Source of the DNA: Glandiceps talaboti
Taxonomy: Eukaryota > Hemichordata > Enteropneusta > Spengelidae
NCBI RefSeq assembly: GCF_964340395.1
Contig: NC_135566.1
Location: forward strand, 8,886,001-8,950,000
Reading direction: 5' to 3'
Length of the DNA: 64,000 nucleotides
The translations under genes and the position numbers were made by a program. Shown here one piece after another: positions 54,288 through 64,000 of this stretch (the first letter of the stretch is position 1; every line of letters starts with the position of its first letter). Below the pieces are notes generated by a model that had not been told where the DNA came from, searched no databases, and was given only the letters and a program-made list of their open reading frames with translations.

Positions 54288-54315
<28 letters not shown>
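54002..54315. repeat. (CATA)n/(CATC)n microsatellite, SULT3 3' UTR region
   Basis: A long, interrupted array with CCTA, CATC and CATA blocks. Confidence 0.93.
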
Positions 54316-54319
<4 letters not shown>

Positions 54320-54380
54320 AATTGGACAGTAAATTTGAAATATTGACGCTTGTTCATTTTGTTTGAAAAAAATATTGGTA

Positions 54381-54397
54381 AATAAATGTACTTTATT
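54381..54397. terminator. bidirectional poly(A) signal pair, SULT3 / gene D
   Basis: AATAAA (54381-54386, plus) for SULT3 and TTTATT (54392-54397, minus) for gene D, whose stop is at 54463. The two 3' UTRs of these tail-to-tail genes probably overlap. Confidence 0.65.
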
Positions 54398-54462
54398 TCT
54401 ATCGCCTATCTTTGTCTGTTCTAAATTTAACTTTGTCCTTTTTAGGGACAATATGATTGGGT

Positions 54463-55216
54463 TTAAGACCCATCAGCATCTGTGTAGTATGGCGTTGGAC
54501 CTGCTATACGTTGTTTGGCTTTGAAAATTAGCCACAAAATTAGCTGCAAAAAAATAATTCCGATCATGATCAAAATGATGGACAGTGCAGCTAACCAAGG
54601 ATTCTCCGAATAATCCAGAAATGGATAGACGTACGGTTTATTGTCAAAAGGGTTCTTCCATCCACTGTAGTACAATATTACAGTCAGTATGAGGTATAAA
54701 ATACCAATAATGACAACGTATACGACATGTAGAATCCTGATGGGCATTGATGCTATCACAAGTTCAATGATTATTATAATCGAATTCAGACCATGAACGT
54801 TGAAGTCCAAAGCAAAGGGGATGTCTGTGTCCAAACTAGACAAAGCTGGCCAATAGACAAGGGTTATGATTAAGGCTGATACAGCTGAGATATTGAACAG
54901 AAACCAGGATAATTTGAAGTACCATGGAGTATATTGCTGTCTTGGTGGTCTTGATCCAGTAAGCGGTGTTCTTTCGTTTGGAAATGATGTATCTAAACAT
55001 AGAGATTGTGTGAAACATAGTGAGAGACCTTTAAAGTTTCATTACCGGTTTGCTTTAAGTGACTTACACATGTATTCAATTGTACTATCCTCTTGTTTAC
55101 ATACAATCATTTTTATGCTCATCCATTCAGCTAGCTGTTGTAACTTTTAAATTGTACCTTTACTAATACTATACGAAAATGTGAAAATGATTTAAAAAAA
55201 TAGTCAAGATGTCGTG

Positions 55217-55255
<39 letters not shown>

Positions 55256-57008
55256 GTGTGCGTGCGTGCGTGTGTGTATGTATGTGAATAGTATATATAA
55301 TCATAGTACTGTTTCAAGACATCTAAATAGTTATATGTAGCATCAACATGTAGTTACCTGCAACAACGTCTGGACGTTCAGGGCTTATATGATAATTATA
55401 CAGAGTTGCTGTCGCCACCACTACCAGATAGCATGTAAGGAACATGAAACCCCAGTTGGTCAAGAAGAAAAAAAAGTCGCTTCCAAAACCCTGGGTAAAA
55501 CTCATTGCCATGAAAACCACCAGGGTACCAGTGAAGTATGATGCAACAACAACTCGATAAATGACGAACAACCAATGGGGAAAGCATCGCCACTGAAATA
55601 AAAGCATTTTTTCAAATGTTATTTGATTAACATCGAGAAAACATGCGATAATGTAACTAAATTAACATTGCCTGTAGAGAAACAGTTCATAGTACGAGTG
55701 CAACATTGTGACCTGATCCCACAATACCTGTAGATCTTAATTCCTGTTTGCTTCTATGTGAACAAGAGTCAAGATCAGTTGTTTGAAAATTTCTTTGACA
55801 CCCTACTGTGACTATTGGAGAGGACAATGTCTCAAAAGTGAACTTATGATGAGGGATAGTTTAATTTCACAACAGGTCACCGTTTCATATCTAAAATGTC
55901 TGATTTCACTAATTGCAAGTGAACTGTCGTGGATATCACTTCAGCAGGTACACTTAGATATCAGTTTCTTTAGTAGGGGATTGACTTATTTTGGGCGGAG
56001 TCTAATTGGAAAATGTGTGTGTGTGTTTTTTGTGTGTGGAAGGGTACATGACCTTTTATATAGCATCAATGGGTTGTAACACCCACGGGTTACACTTGAT
56101 GACAGACGAAGTACCCAAACGGAACTACTCTGATATAGCTAAAGCATGTCTTTCCAGGTCTATCTGTTGATAAGCAGATACAAAGATACGCCAGACATGA
56201 ATGTAAACACTTTAGTCAGAACAAGGTCATTGTTTATGTAGTTGTAGACATTATATAAGCTATATATCTATATTTCTTGCGAGGCTTAACAATTGTCGCG
56301 ATTTTGTTATTTTTTTCTCGTCGTAAAAAACAGTTTAGGGTCGACAGTGAAAATCTAGGTGGGGTCAGGTAACCTGAACCAAACAATTAGTTTAGGCCAG
56401 CAAGTTTTTGTTGTTTTTCTTTACCCAGACCTACATAGTGGTGTAATATAAAGCTAACAGTATATTTTATTTTGCTTCACAATGGTTAAATTATGGAATT
56501 ACTGATTTGCTCTTAAATGTATATTATACGATGTAGACTGGGTATGACGTGGTTTAAAGAACAAACTTAGGGGTGCGTATACAAAATTGTTGAACTTTGC
56601 ACATGTCATGTGACGGATTGAAACCTGTCCTTAACTGTATAAAGAAATACATATACATCAGTAACAATACATGAATTCATTAAAATGTCAGATTTATGAA
56701 GCTGCTACGATGTAGCTATAATGTCCAGGGTCCAAAATTATGCTTAGACAATTCTGTTTGGCCTTGCAGCGCTTTAAGTCAGCAAATGTCAAAGGTAAAC
56801 GTAGGCGTAAACATCATGGGCTACAGATGTGTTCACATAGTTATGTTCATTATAAACACCCCTTTACTTTTCTAAAATAGACACTGATATGGTATATCCA
56901 ACATAGCTGTCATTTCTAGCCACTTACCTGGGGTTTACCGAATACGCGTGGGTCATGATCATACGCCAGACTCAGATTCGAACTTGTGATTTCAAAACAG
57001 TGAGGCAT
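54463..57008 (-). CDS. rolling-stone-like multipass membrane protein D (three coding exons)
   Basis: Exons 56928-57008 (starts MPHCFEITSS, ends VFGKPQ), 55358-55592 (starts WRCFPHWLFVIYR), 54463-54992, phases 0 and 1, 281 aa. The exon junction Q|W matches gene E. The family signature FFLTNWGFMF (Thr72) is followed by PWYFKLSWFLFN, LDFNVHGLNSIIIIIE (His172), MPIRILHVVY, YVYPFLDYSENPW and a last TM ending LWLIFKAKQRIAG. Six TM segments are predicted. The Thr and His lie in settings like those of the AIG1/ADTRP membrane threonine hydrolases (LT.. and .HAM..), so an enzymatic role is conceivable but unproven. This is the only complete D gene; units 1 and 2 keep fragments. Confidence 0.86.
55217..55285. 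repeat. (CA)n then (TG)n tract, gene D intron 2
   Basis: CACACA followed by TGCGTGCG/TGTGTA, an inverted pair able to form a hairpin. Confidence 0.85.
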
Positions 57009-57652
57009 GGCGATGCGATGACTGTGTAAGTGACTGCTCAGTTCTCAGTAGATATATCAATGCCACAAGTGATGATTTCATATGTAATATCTATAATCAT
57101 TTGGCTCCACATGGTCAGATTTACATAATTTGTAGCACGGTCTATCTGGCAACGATTAGGATTACATTTGAAGGTCATAAATTCGAACAGTCGATGTCGT
57201 ATGTAGAGGAGAGTCGACGTGAACAAACATACAATGTGTGACCCCTGCTAGCTGAGGCCGGATGTACACATGTACCCTTAGGAGTCTAGTAGTACTGTGC
57301 ACAATTGTCGTGCACTCGGTCAAAAGATTTATTGTAAGGGGTAGTAAGAGGGTGCTGTTTGAACACAATAGACCCACGCTTTCATGCTTTGTGACGTGTT
57401 TTTCTTGGATTGTTGTTATTCATCTCAGTTCAGTGCCAGGTCTTGATGCCAACGACAGTTACGTACATTCACAAATAACGCATTCCATCTGAGGACGTCG
57501 TCAGGTCAAGGACAAACATATTGACAGCGTGAGCATTTTGCTTACATAGCTCTAGGTAGCACGAAAAGACGACAGCTGACATAGCAAGAACTATACCCAT
57601 TAGAGAACAACAACTAGAAATTGCTCATATAGAAATTCCTTACACAATGTAT

Positions 57653-57653
<1 letters not shown>

Positions 57654-57726
<73 letters not shown>
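57654..57726. repeat. (TA)n microsatellite
   Basis: About 36 TA units. Confidence 0.95.
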
Positions 57727-57728
<2 letters not shown>

Positions 57729-57955
57729 TTGAAGGCGGATAGATTTGCAACCCTCGTAAACACCAAAATAGGCTACATATACAAGTTGCATTAAATAGTT
57801 TAAACCATCTGTCACGCTCCTAGAATTTCCACATATTTACATAGATTTGCCATTTCATGGTGCATATCATAAGCAGAAAATACGAGATATAGTCGTTACG
57901 ATTTCATGTCATACAGGTATCGGTTTTGTAAAATTCCCATGTAGCACATCGCCCT

Positions 57956-58130
57956 CATACATACATACATACATACATACATACATACATGCATGCATGC
58001 ATGCACATACATACACACACGCACGCATACATACATACATACATACATACATACATACATACATACATACATTCATACACACACGCATACATGCATGCAC
58101 GCACACACATACATACATACATACATACGA
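57956..58130. repeat. (CATA)n microsatellite with CATG and CACG blocks
   Basis: Tetranucleotide array. Its open frames ([16 protein letters not shown]) are artefacts. Confidence 0.95.
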
Positions 58131-58506
58131 TGCTCACCAGAATGACACATTTTGACCTCTACAATCGGCTGATCATACCGCCGCCTAGAGGTCAGCTGTA
58201 ACTATGAAGTACTGTGTATTAGAACCTTTGTAATTTATTAGATTTACCAATCTGATGAACATTTTTAGTCATGATAACTACCTCAAAGGTAAGCAGCTGA
58301 AAAAAAACACACCGAAAGTACGTTCTTGGGAACTACCCATATCGTTATAGACCCACATTTAACGCATAGTCAAACATTAGATATTTATTTCTAAAATTGT
58401 TGGTATTCAACTTTATGTATTGCAAATATTGCTTGGCAAACAATATAACGGTCATTAGGAAAATAGTAGTCGGCTTTCGGGTTGATTTATACAAATAGAC
58501 GATATC

Positions 58507-61500
58507 TTATATATCGCCATGATAATTTGTAAGACTGGTATGAGCTTCTGCAACCTCTGTCTTTGGTACTCGGTAAGTGTCTCTCCCTGAGTCATAACTT
58601 GTCAGAAACGACGAAGGCTCACGACTGTCACTACAGCGTGGTCTGGTGTAAATGTACAACTTGAACTTGAAAATGCCCCAAAGAAGAAGATGAATGACAA
58701 CAGTACTCAATAATAAGACACATACTACCAGTACAGACCGAATAACATTGTTCTTGTAGTCAAGAAATATGTAGACTACAGACTGGCCGTTGTAAGGATT
58801 CACTGCCTCCACTATTGAGAAGGCAATAGTCAGTATAATGTAAAGCAGAACAATTGTAGTTACGTATATGCAGTGTGCAATCCTCATTGGCATAGCAGCA
58901 ATGCCAAGTTCAACTAACACAACGAGGGTGTTCAAGAGACATATATGAAATTTTGCTACGTCACTGTCCTCTCGTCCTATCAAGTTTGCTGACGTAACAA
59001 TATATGCGATGGTCACACCAAGAGCTGAGACGGTGGCTATGTTGTAAAAGAACCAAGAAAGCTTGAGGTGAAGTGGTGTAGATAATCTTCTCATAAGTCC
59101 TGTTGTTAATTCAGTTCTCTCGTTGTAGTCGTCGTATCTGTAATGTCCTGCAAGGAGAATAATACAATAGAAGCCAGTTAGCCTGAAACAGACAGTCGTC
59201 TGAGTCGACAAAAATCGGACTTAAATTGCTACATTTTATCGTCTGGCCCGTTAAAAATCTTACTGACACAACTATGTTTATTTTATATGGCGTGACAAAA
59301 ATCTTGATAATCAACATTGCTACAATTCTTTACATGAACAGCCTTTAGGGGATCCACACCCTTAACTGGATTAATACAATGTGACACTTTTACATACAAT
59401 TTTGTGGCGCCAAAAGACATACATATAAAATGTAGTAAAAGTTTCGTTGAGCCAGATACGTTCTATTTGGGGTTAAATGGCTTCTATTGTAGTATGAAAT
59501 TAGTCAGTTATGAATTTGTGTATCAGAAAAATAATACATACTCAACAGAGCTGTCTTTTTCATTCCTCACTCACCCTGTGTAATGATGAATATCGCTGAC
59601 AAATGTGTATCTTAGTGTAAGTTTTTCGTTTCAATCTCTATGACAATAATGATGACCTACTCAAACAAAAATGAGACTCTGAGCTAGCCACAATGTTCCT
59701 TATTTATGAATATTTACCCTTTATCACACTGTATCAATTTATTGAAGAAAGAATACAGCTGCAGTGTATAATGTGTAACTTGTCAATAATGGACGTGCGT
59801 TGTTTAATTGACATAGCCAATTTACAATTTTTGGATACCACATACCAAATAGTGTCTACATAATATTTTACGATGGTGTGTTCCATGCTCGATGTCAACA
59901 TATCTGAAACGACCACATTATTTTACGTGATATCAAAATTGGTGTGTTTGAAGTGGTATGTATTATGTAACAAAATAAAAATAAAAAGAACCAACCTAGT
60001 GTAGATACTCTTTGACTCATGCAGTGTTGAAAAGTCGCCAAGGATGATATTATGAGATAGATTGTCAAAAACATCAGAGACCAGTTAGGAAAGTAGATAA
60101 GGAAATACACTCCGATGTCACAGATACTAATCACCGTGTAAATAATGCAGTATGCAACTATGTAGGTGGCAATGGCTAAACGATATGCCACAAACAACCA
60201 CAACGGAATGCATCGCCACTGAAAGTAAAAAAAAGTAAAAATGTAAGTAATACTAATTATTTAAGAACGTGATGATCTGTTAAGAATGTTATTATTAGAC
60301 GCCATCATTTGTGGCGGGAATTACAATTTAATAAGGAGGCTAACTTAAATAGAATCGACAAAATTAGCTCTGTCTAATATTGCTACATTTCATCGACTGG
60401 CTCGATAAATATCTTACCAACGTTTTCAGTCTTATGGTACCATGATTGTAATCGTAGCAGGTTATCGCAAAATCCTGTACAGTGCAGCAATGTATTGTTT
60501 AATGATAGACAAAGGTTGTCTGTGCTTTAATGAATGTTCTGAATTGCAAACAATATTGTCTTAATCAGAACACACATTTTTCCTGGTGAAATCAATAAAC
60601 CAAACCAAACATAATTTACATTGTTATAATCTGTGAAGATAATGGTACCACATACAAAGGAAATGTAGCAATGTTGGTAAGATTTTTGTTGAGCCAGACA
60701 ATGAAATGTATCAATATTTGCTATTTAGTAAGAGTTTTGTTGAGCAACACTGAACTGGTAATCTGTGGAGTGATCATAATTACAACAAATTACGTTAATC
60801 CTATTTAGCAAATTCCTCTGATCCTAGACAGACCACCATTTGAACTTATCTTCAACGCGTGGCAACACTTCACTGTTAACGCTGGAGAGCAATATGGTGA
60901 TGTAGTATATTAATTACTCGCTTAATATGAAATTGACTAAAATGATGTTGATTGGAAAATTATTTATAATAAGTTAGAGATATTGAGTTCGATAAAAGTA
61001 ACTGGTTTGTTCAGAGGAGTTATGGTTTATGTACGACAAGACTTTCAAAGATGACCGTGTTGGGATACAGTCAGATATCAGATGATTAGTTATCTTGAAT
61101 GTACTATGTACCGTACTGGCATCGCCCTCGAGTAAACCGATAAACAGATAATCTACTCTCAATGACCTTTCATAGACGTAGATATAAACTGTATCTTAAT
61201 TGGAAGTGACGAAATAGTCTCAGCAGTCTATGTATGACATCCAGTCTGTGTAAGGATGTAAGTAACCTTTAACTGTATACACAGGTAAATGAACTCTCTT
61301 AGCCGAGGTCAACTGAAAACATGCTGTGAAGTGGATAAATACAACATATATATACATATGTCTTCTGACACAAAAGATCGCGTGTAAAGCTCAAGATGGT
61401 CACTGGATTGTGGAATGTCTAAACGTGTTAGGTGAAGCACTTATATATTTTTCTTATCTTCATCGTTATACTTTAAATCAATTACAAAAAACTAAAAATT

Positions 61501-61833
61501 ATTATTTCAACTTTGCTTCAAGTTTACGTATTGTTTATCTGATACCGCTGACTCGACTTATCAATCTACACGTCGGATTAATTTTATTTCAACTGCCCTT
61601 TCAGTTTTTGAATTCGTGCCTGTATTCTACTCCCATGTGTGCATTGTATGGCTTGAATTGCTTCGCCGTCCCCCGGTGCATTCAGTGACTGTTACATTAC
61701 ATTAACCTTGAACTATTAGTAATCTCGGGTCATTATCCCAAAGATGACGTATCTGTTTTCATTATTAATATAAACTCACCTGGGGATTATCAAATGCACG
61801 AGGATTGTCATAGTTAAATCCAAACCGCTCCAT
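58507..61833 (-). CDS. rolling-stone-like multipass membrane protein E (three coding exons)
   Basis: Exons 61780-61833 (MERFGFNYDNPRAFDNPQ), 59996-60218 (WRCIPLWLFVAYR ...), 58507-59147, phases 0 and 1, 305 aa. Same architecture as D and a clear family member: LKLSWFFYNIATVSALG, LLNTLVVLVELGIAAMPMRIAH, VNPYNGQSVVYIFLDYKNN, then a final TM and a longer cytosolic tail (about 60 residues, rich in R, S, T). At the signature it reads FPNWSLMF where A and D have TNW, and FHICLLNT where A has FQIHAMNS and D FNVHGLNS, so both the shared Thr and His are missing. It is open throughout and looks expressed rather than decayed. Single copy. Confidence 0.86.
60383..60720. repeat. inverted repeat in gene E intron 1
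   Basis: ATTGCTACATTTCATCGACT at 60382-60401 is repeated in inverted form near 60656-60712 (complement of CATTTCATTGTCTGGCTC). A further relative lies at 59226-59270 and another at about 17505-17550, so it is a dispersed foldback repeat. Confidence 0.6.
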
Positions 61834-63775
61834 TTCAATATTACTGCTTATCACACAGTCGTTGAGAGAGTCACGTTGATTGGTCGTTGGCAATCATTTC
61901 ACCGGTTCATGAAAAATCAAAATCAAAGGCTGATACTCCATTTAGTTATTAAAGATCTCAAATGATCACAAAACCTGAGTTCAGTTAAATTCTGACTGAA
62001 ACAGCGAGTAGCGAGGCTTGGGCCAGGGTTTTGCAGCGGCGAGCATCAGCAGATTTGTTTGTTAACCCTATGGATTTAACCTTTAAATAGGCCAGCACTG
62101 TAGATTGGAAACCACAACAATGGAAGCGTCTATTTTCATGCAGGTTGAGAGGGAGGGTGTTTGTGGGTAGAACATTACACGTGTACATCGTGCACAACAA
62201 CAAGACCGAATACTTCTAAGTCGGTTATTTGGCATCTTTTCATCGTTAGGAATGTAAGCACTCAACATATTGTTTTATACATATGTAACATTCAGCTATT
62301 TAAAATCCACTTTAGTCACTCGGTATTTAATATCACCTATATTCAGTATAAAAAGTCTTAGGGATGAGATCAATAGTTCAGTGTAGGATAAAAAAGCTAA
62401 ATCCTTATACTTAGGCCTCAGACCCCCCTTCCCCCTTCTTAACTAAATTGGCTCAACTTACAATTGCTTCAAACCGTACAATCAATTTCAAATCAGTATA
62501 TAGTAGTATGTAGTGTATGAATGTGAAGCCGGTATGTAGTGAGTAAAAAATGTTGTTGTTTTTTTGCTGACACTTTACTTTATTTGATTGTCATACATGT
62601 ACTTCGGCAAAAATCCTTCCATTTCTCAATTCTTTCATTTTTTAAGGAAACATTTGCATTTAGGGGTACAAAACATTCATTAAAAGTAAAAGTGATTTTG
62701 TTAGATGAGAACTAAAATGGCTCAAACCCCCCATCCCCAAAGTATAAGAATTTAGATTTTTGTCCTTGAACTATTGATCTCGCCCCTTACGACCCGAAAA
62801 GTCGAAAGTGGGCATGTCAATCTGCTTGTTGAAAATACTGACTTGTGGACTTACAGATTGTTTTGGAGACCGATAATATCTAGACCCAACAGCTAGCCCA
62901 ATCCGTGATAATTATTCGCAGTGACAGTACGGAGACGGATCGCTTTTAAGTATATGACGTAAAAAATACATTTAAGGCATGTTTATGCATCATCACACCA
63001 AAACACGAAATCTTATCAGAGAAGGGTAACAGCACTTGGATATCGGAGAGCATATCAATCACTTGAAGGGTCAATTGCTAGGAATTTATTATAGCAGAAA
63101 CACTATACCCTGACCTTGACTCAACTATGACATATTTGTCTGTGGTGGCTGGCAAGTTGTCACTCATCTTGTAAGACTTCTGCGTTATCTAATAAGTGTA
63201 TACATAAGTGTTTATAATCCACCTTTACAAATATCAAAGGCCTGTCAGATTTTTCAGACTTTGTTATGTTTTATCCGAGTTCAGAAAAAAAACCAGAGTA
63301 AAGGTAATTGGTAAGTTGCTGAATAAACGAATACTTGTTCCAAAAAAATCCCATCAGGTATTTTAAAGATTTCATTTTTTGTTTCAAATAATCTCAGAGA
63401 TTTAATGCTGTGGCCTTTATCTTTTTAAATTCAATTTTGGGAATTATTCATGGAAAAAGGCTATATAAAAACGAACAGTATTATTATCAATATCACTGTA
63501 AGTAACAAAACGACATTTTAATCATGTTAATGTTAATACACTTTTATCTATATATGGCTCGATCCCTGCATTATCAATTGATTGATGTATGTTTGCTCAC
63601 ATGTCAAACCTTGCAAAACTCCCTATATTGTAATGGTTTATTCCATTTCACCTGTTTCAATAAATTTATTCGATTATCATATTGCTGTCATGTGCCAAAT
63701 CTTTCACATGCTAGATATATTTTCTCTATTTGAGTCAAGAGCAGTTGTTTCCCCACAGGGAAGAGCGCAGTGTCT
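61834..63775. other. intergenic, between E and the last gene
   Basis: Divergent upstream region of E (minus) and the plus-strand gene at 63850. A 66-codon frame at 62161 and the 120-codon frame at 61326 (within E's upstream DNA and intron boundary) show no family resemblance. Confidence 0.5.
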
Positions 63776-63782
63776 TATATAG
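63776..63782 (+). promoter_or_regulatory. candidate TATA box
   Basis: TATATAG lies 74 bp before the ATG at 63850, a plausible core promoter distance for a short 5' UTR. Confidence 0.45.
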
Positions 63783-63849
63783 TGTACTGGCATCAGTCTT
63801 GTCAGCCATAACAGTCGGACAACTGAAAATTTCTTGCTGTGCTTGCAAG

Positions 63850-63931
63850 ATGAAGAAATCACAGTACACGAGATTTATGGTTCCTTCGATTATGACAATC
63901 ATATTTTGTGAAATATTCGTAACAGCAATCG
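63850..63931 (+). CDS. signal-peptide-like first exon of an unidentified gene (partial)
   Basis: The ATG at 63850 opens 27 codons ending in phase 1 at a strong donor (CG|GTAAGT). The peptide starts MKKSQYTRFM and continues with a hydrophobic stretch VPSIMTIIFCEIFVTAI, typical of a cleavable signal sequence. A phase 1 intron directly after the signal peptide is common in secreted and receptor proteins with EGF, Ig, CUB or similar modules. The rest lies outside the window, so the product is unknown. Confidence 0.55.
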
Positions 63932-64000
63932 GTAAGTATGAAAATTGTTATGTTAGTTTTAATCAAAATATAAAAAAAAAAATTTCTTACGTGTATTTTC

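Larger units (their letters stand above)
41335..54706. repeat. tandem duplication unit 3 (A3 - SULT3 - D)
   Basis: Matches unit 1 from 12858 onward in order. Its right part contains the complete D gene; 54706 is the point matching the end of unit 2. DNA to the right (rest of D, E) is single copy. Confidence 0.88.
57009..58506. other. spacer between D and E
   Basis: Upstream of D and downstream of E (both minus). It holds a (TA)n tract (57654-57726), a (CATA)n tract (57956-58130) and a TTTATT (minus AATAAA) at about 58387-58392 as the likely poly(A) signal of E. No other gene is seen. Confidence 0.6.

Noticed and set aside
61326-61688. 120-codon plus-strand frame
   Set aside because: It has no recognisable domain or splice context, and it lies inside an intron of gene E on the other strand.

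Overview
This is an AT-rich eukaryotic (animal) window: genes have GT-AG introns with conserved phases, there are long (TA)n, (CATA)n and (TG)n microsatellites, a tRNA-derived SINE, a LINE relic and several TIR/foldback elements. The protein families (rolling-stone-like membrane proteins in a cluster, cytosolic sulfotransferases, a prostanoid-receptor-like GPCR) suggest an invertebrate metazoan, such as a lancelet, hemichordate or lophotrochozoan. I cannot fix the phylum from the sequence alone.

Layout. 0-12.8 kb: single-copy DNA with the first coding exon of a GPCR on the minus strand (433-825), a broken second copy of part of that exon beside a (TA)n tract, a decayed LINE reverse-transcriptase tail (about 5.3-5.8 kb), a foldback element (about 10.2-10.5 kb), and otherwise no recognisable genes.

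12.86-54.7 kb: a three-unit tandem segmental duplication. Each unit carries a minus-strand rolling-stone-like gene (type A), then a plus-strand six-exon sulfotransferase (SULT), then all or part of a second minus-strand rolling-stone-like gene (type D). All three SULT copies look intact (293 codons each, same exon lengths and phases). The type A copies are in different states: A1 has open exons but no first exon that I could find; A2 is split by a 1.5 kb TIR element and has lost its upstream exon; A3 has a frameshift and a stop in its upstream exon. Type D is complete only in unit 3; units 1 and 2 end in truncated D pieces fused directly to the next unit. The two junctions use different breakpoints with 3-4 bp microhomology, so they look like two separate events.

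54.4-61.9 kb: the complete rolling-stone-like genes D and E (minus strand, three coding exons each, identical intron phases). E lacks a Thr and a His that A and D share. 63.85 kb: the start of a new plus-strand gene with a signal-peptide-like first exon, running off the window.

The locus therefore reads as an ancestral A - SULT - D - E cluster in which the A-SULT-D block was amplified. SULT is the part kept intact each time, while the flanking membrane-protein genes were cut or eroded. SULT and D are tail-to-tail and share a near-palindromic pair of poly(A) signals. Because the units are paralogous, they supply empty sites that reveal the insertion and target duplications of several mobile elements.
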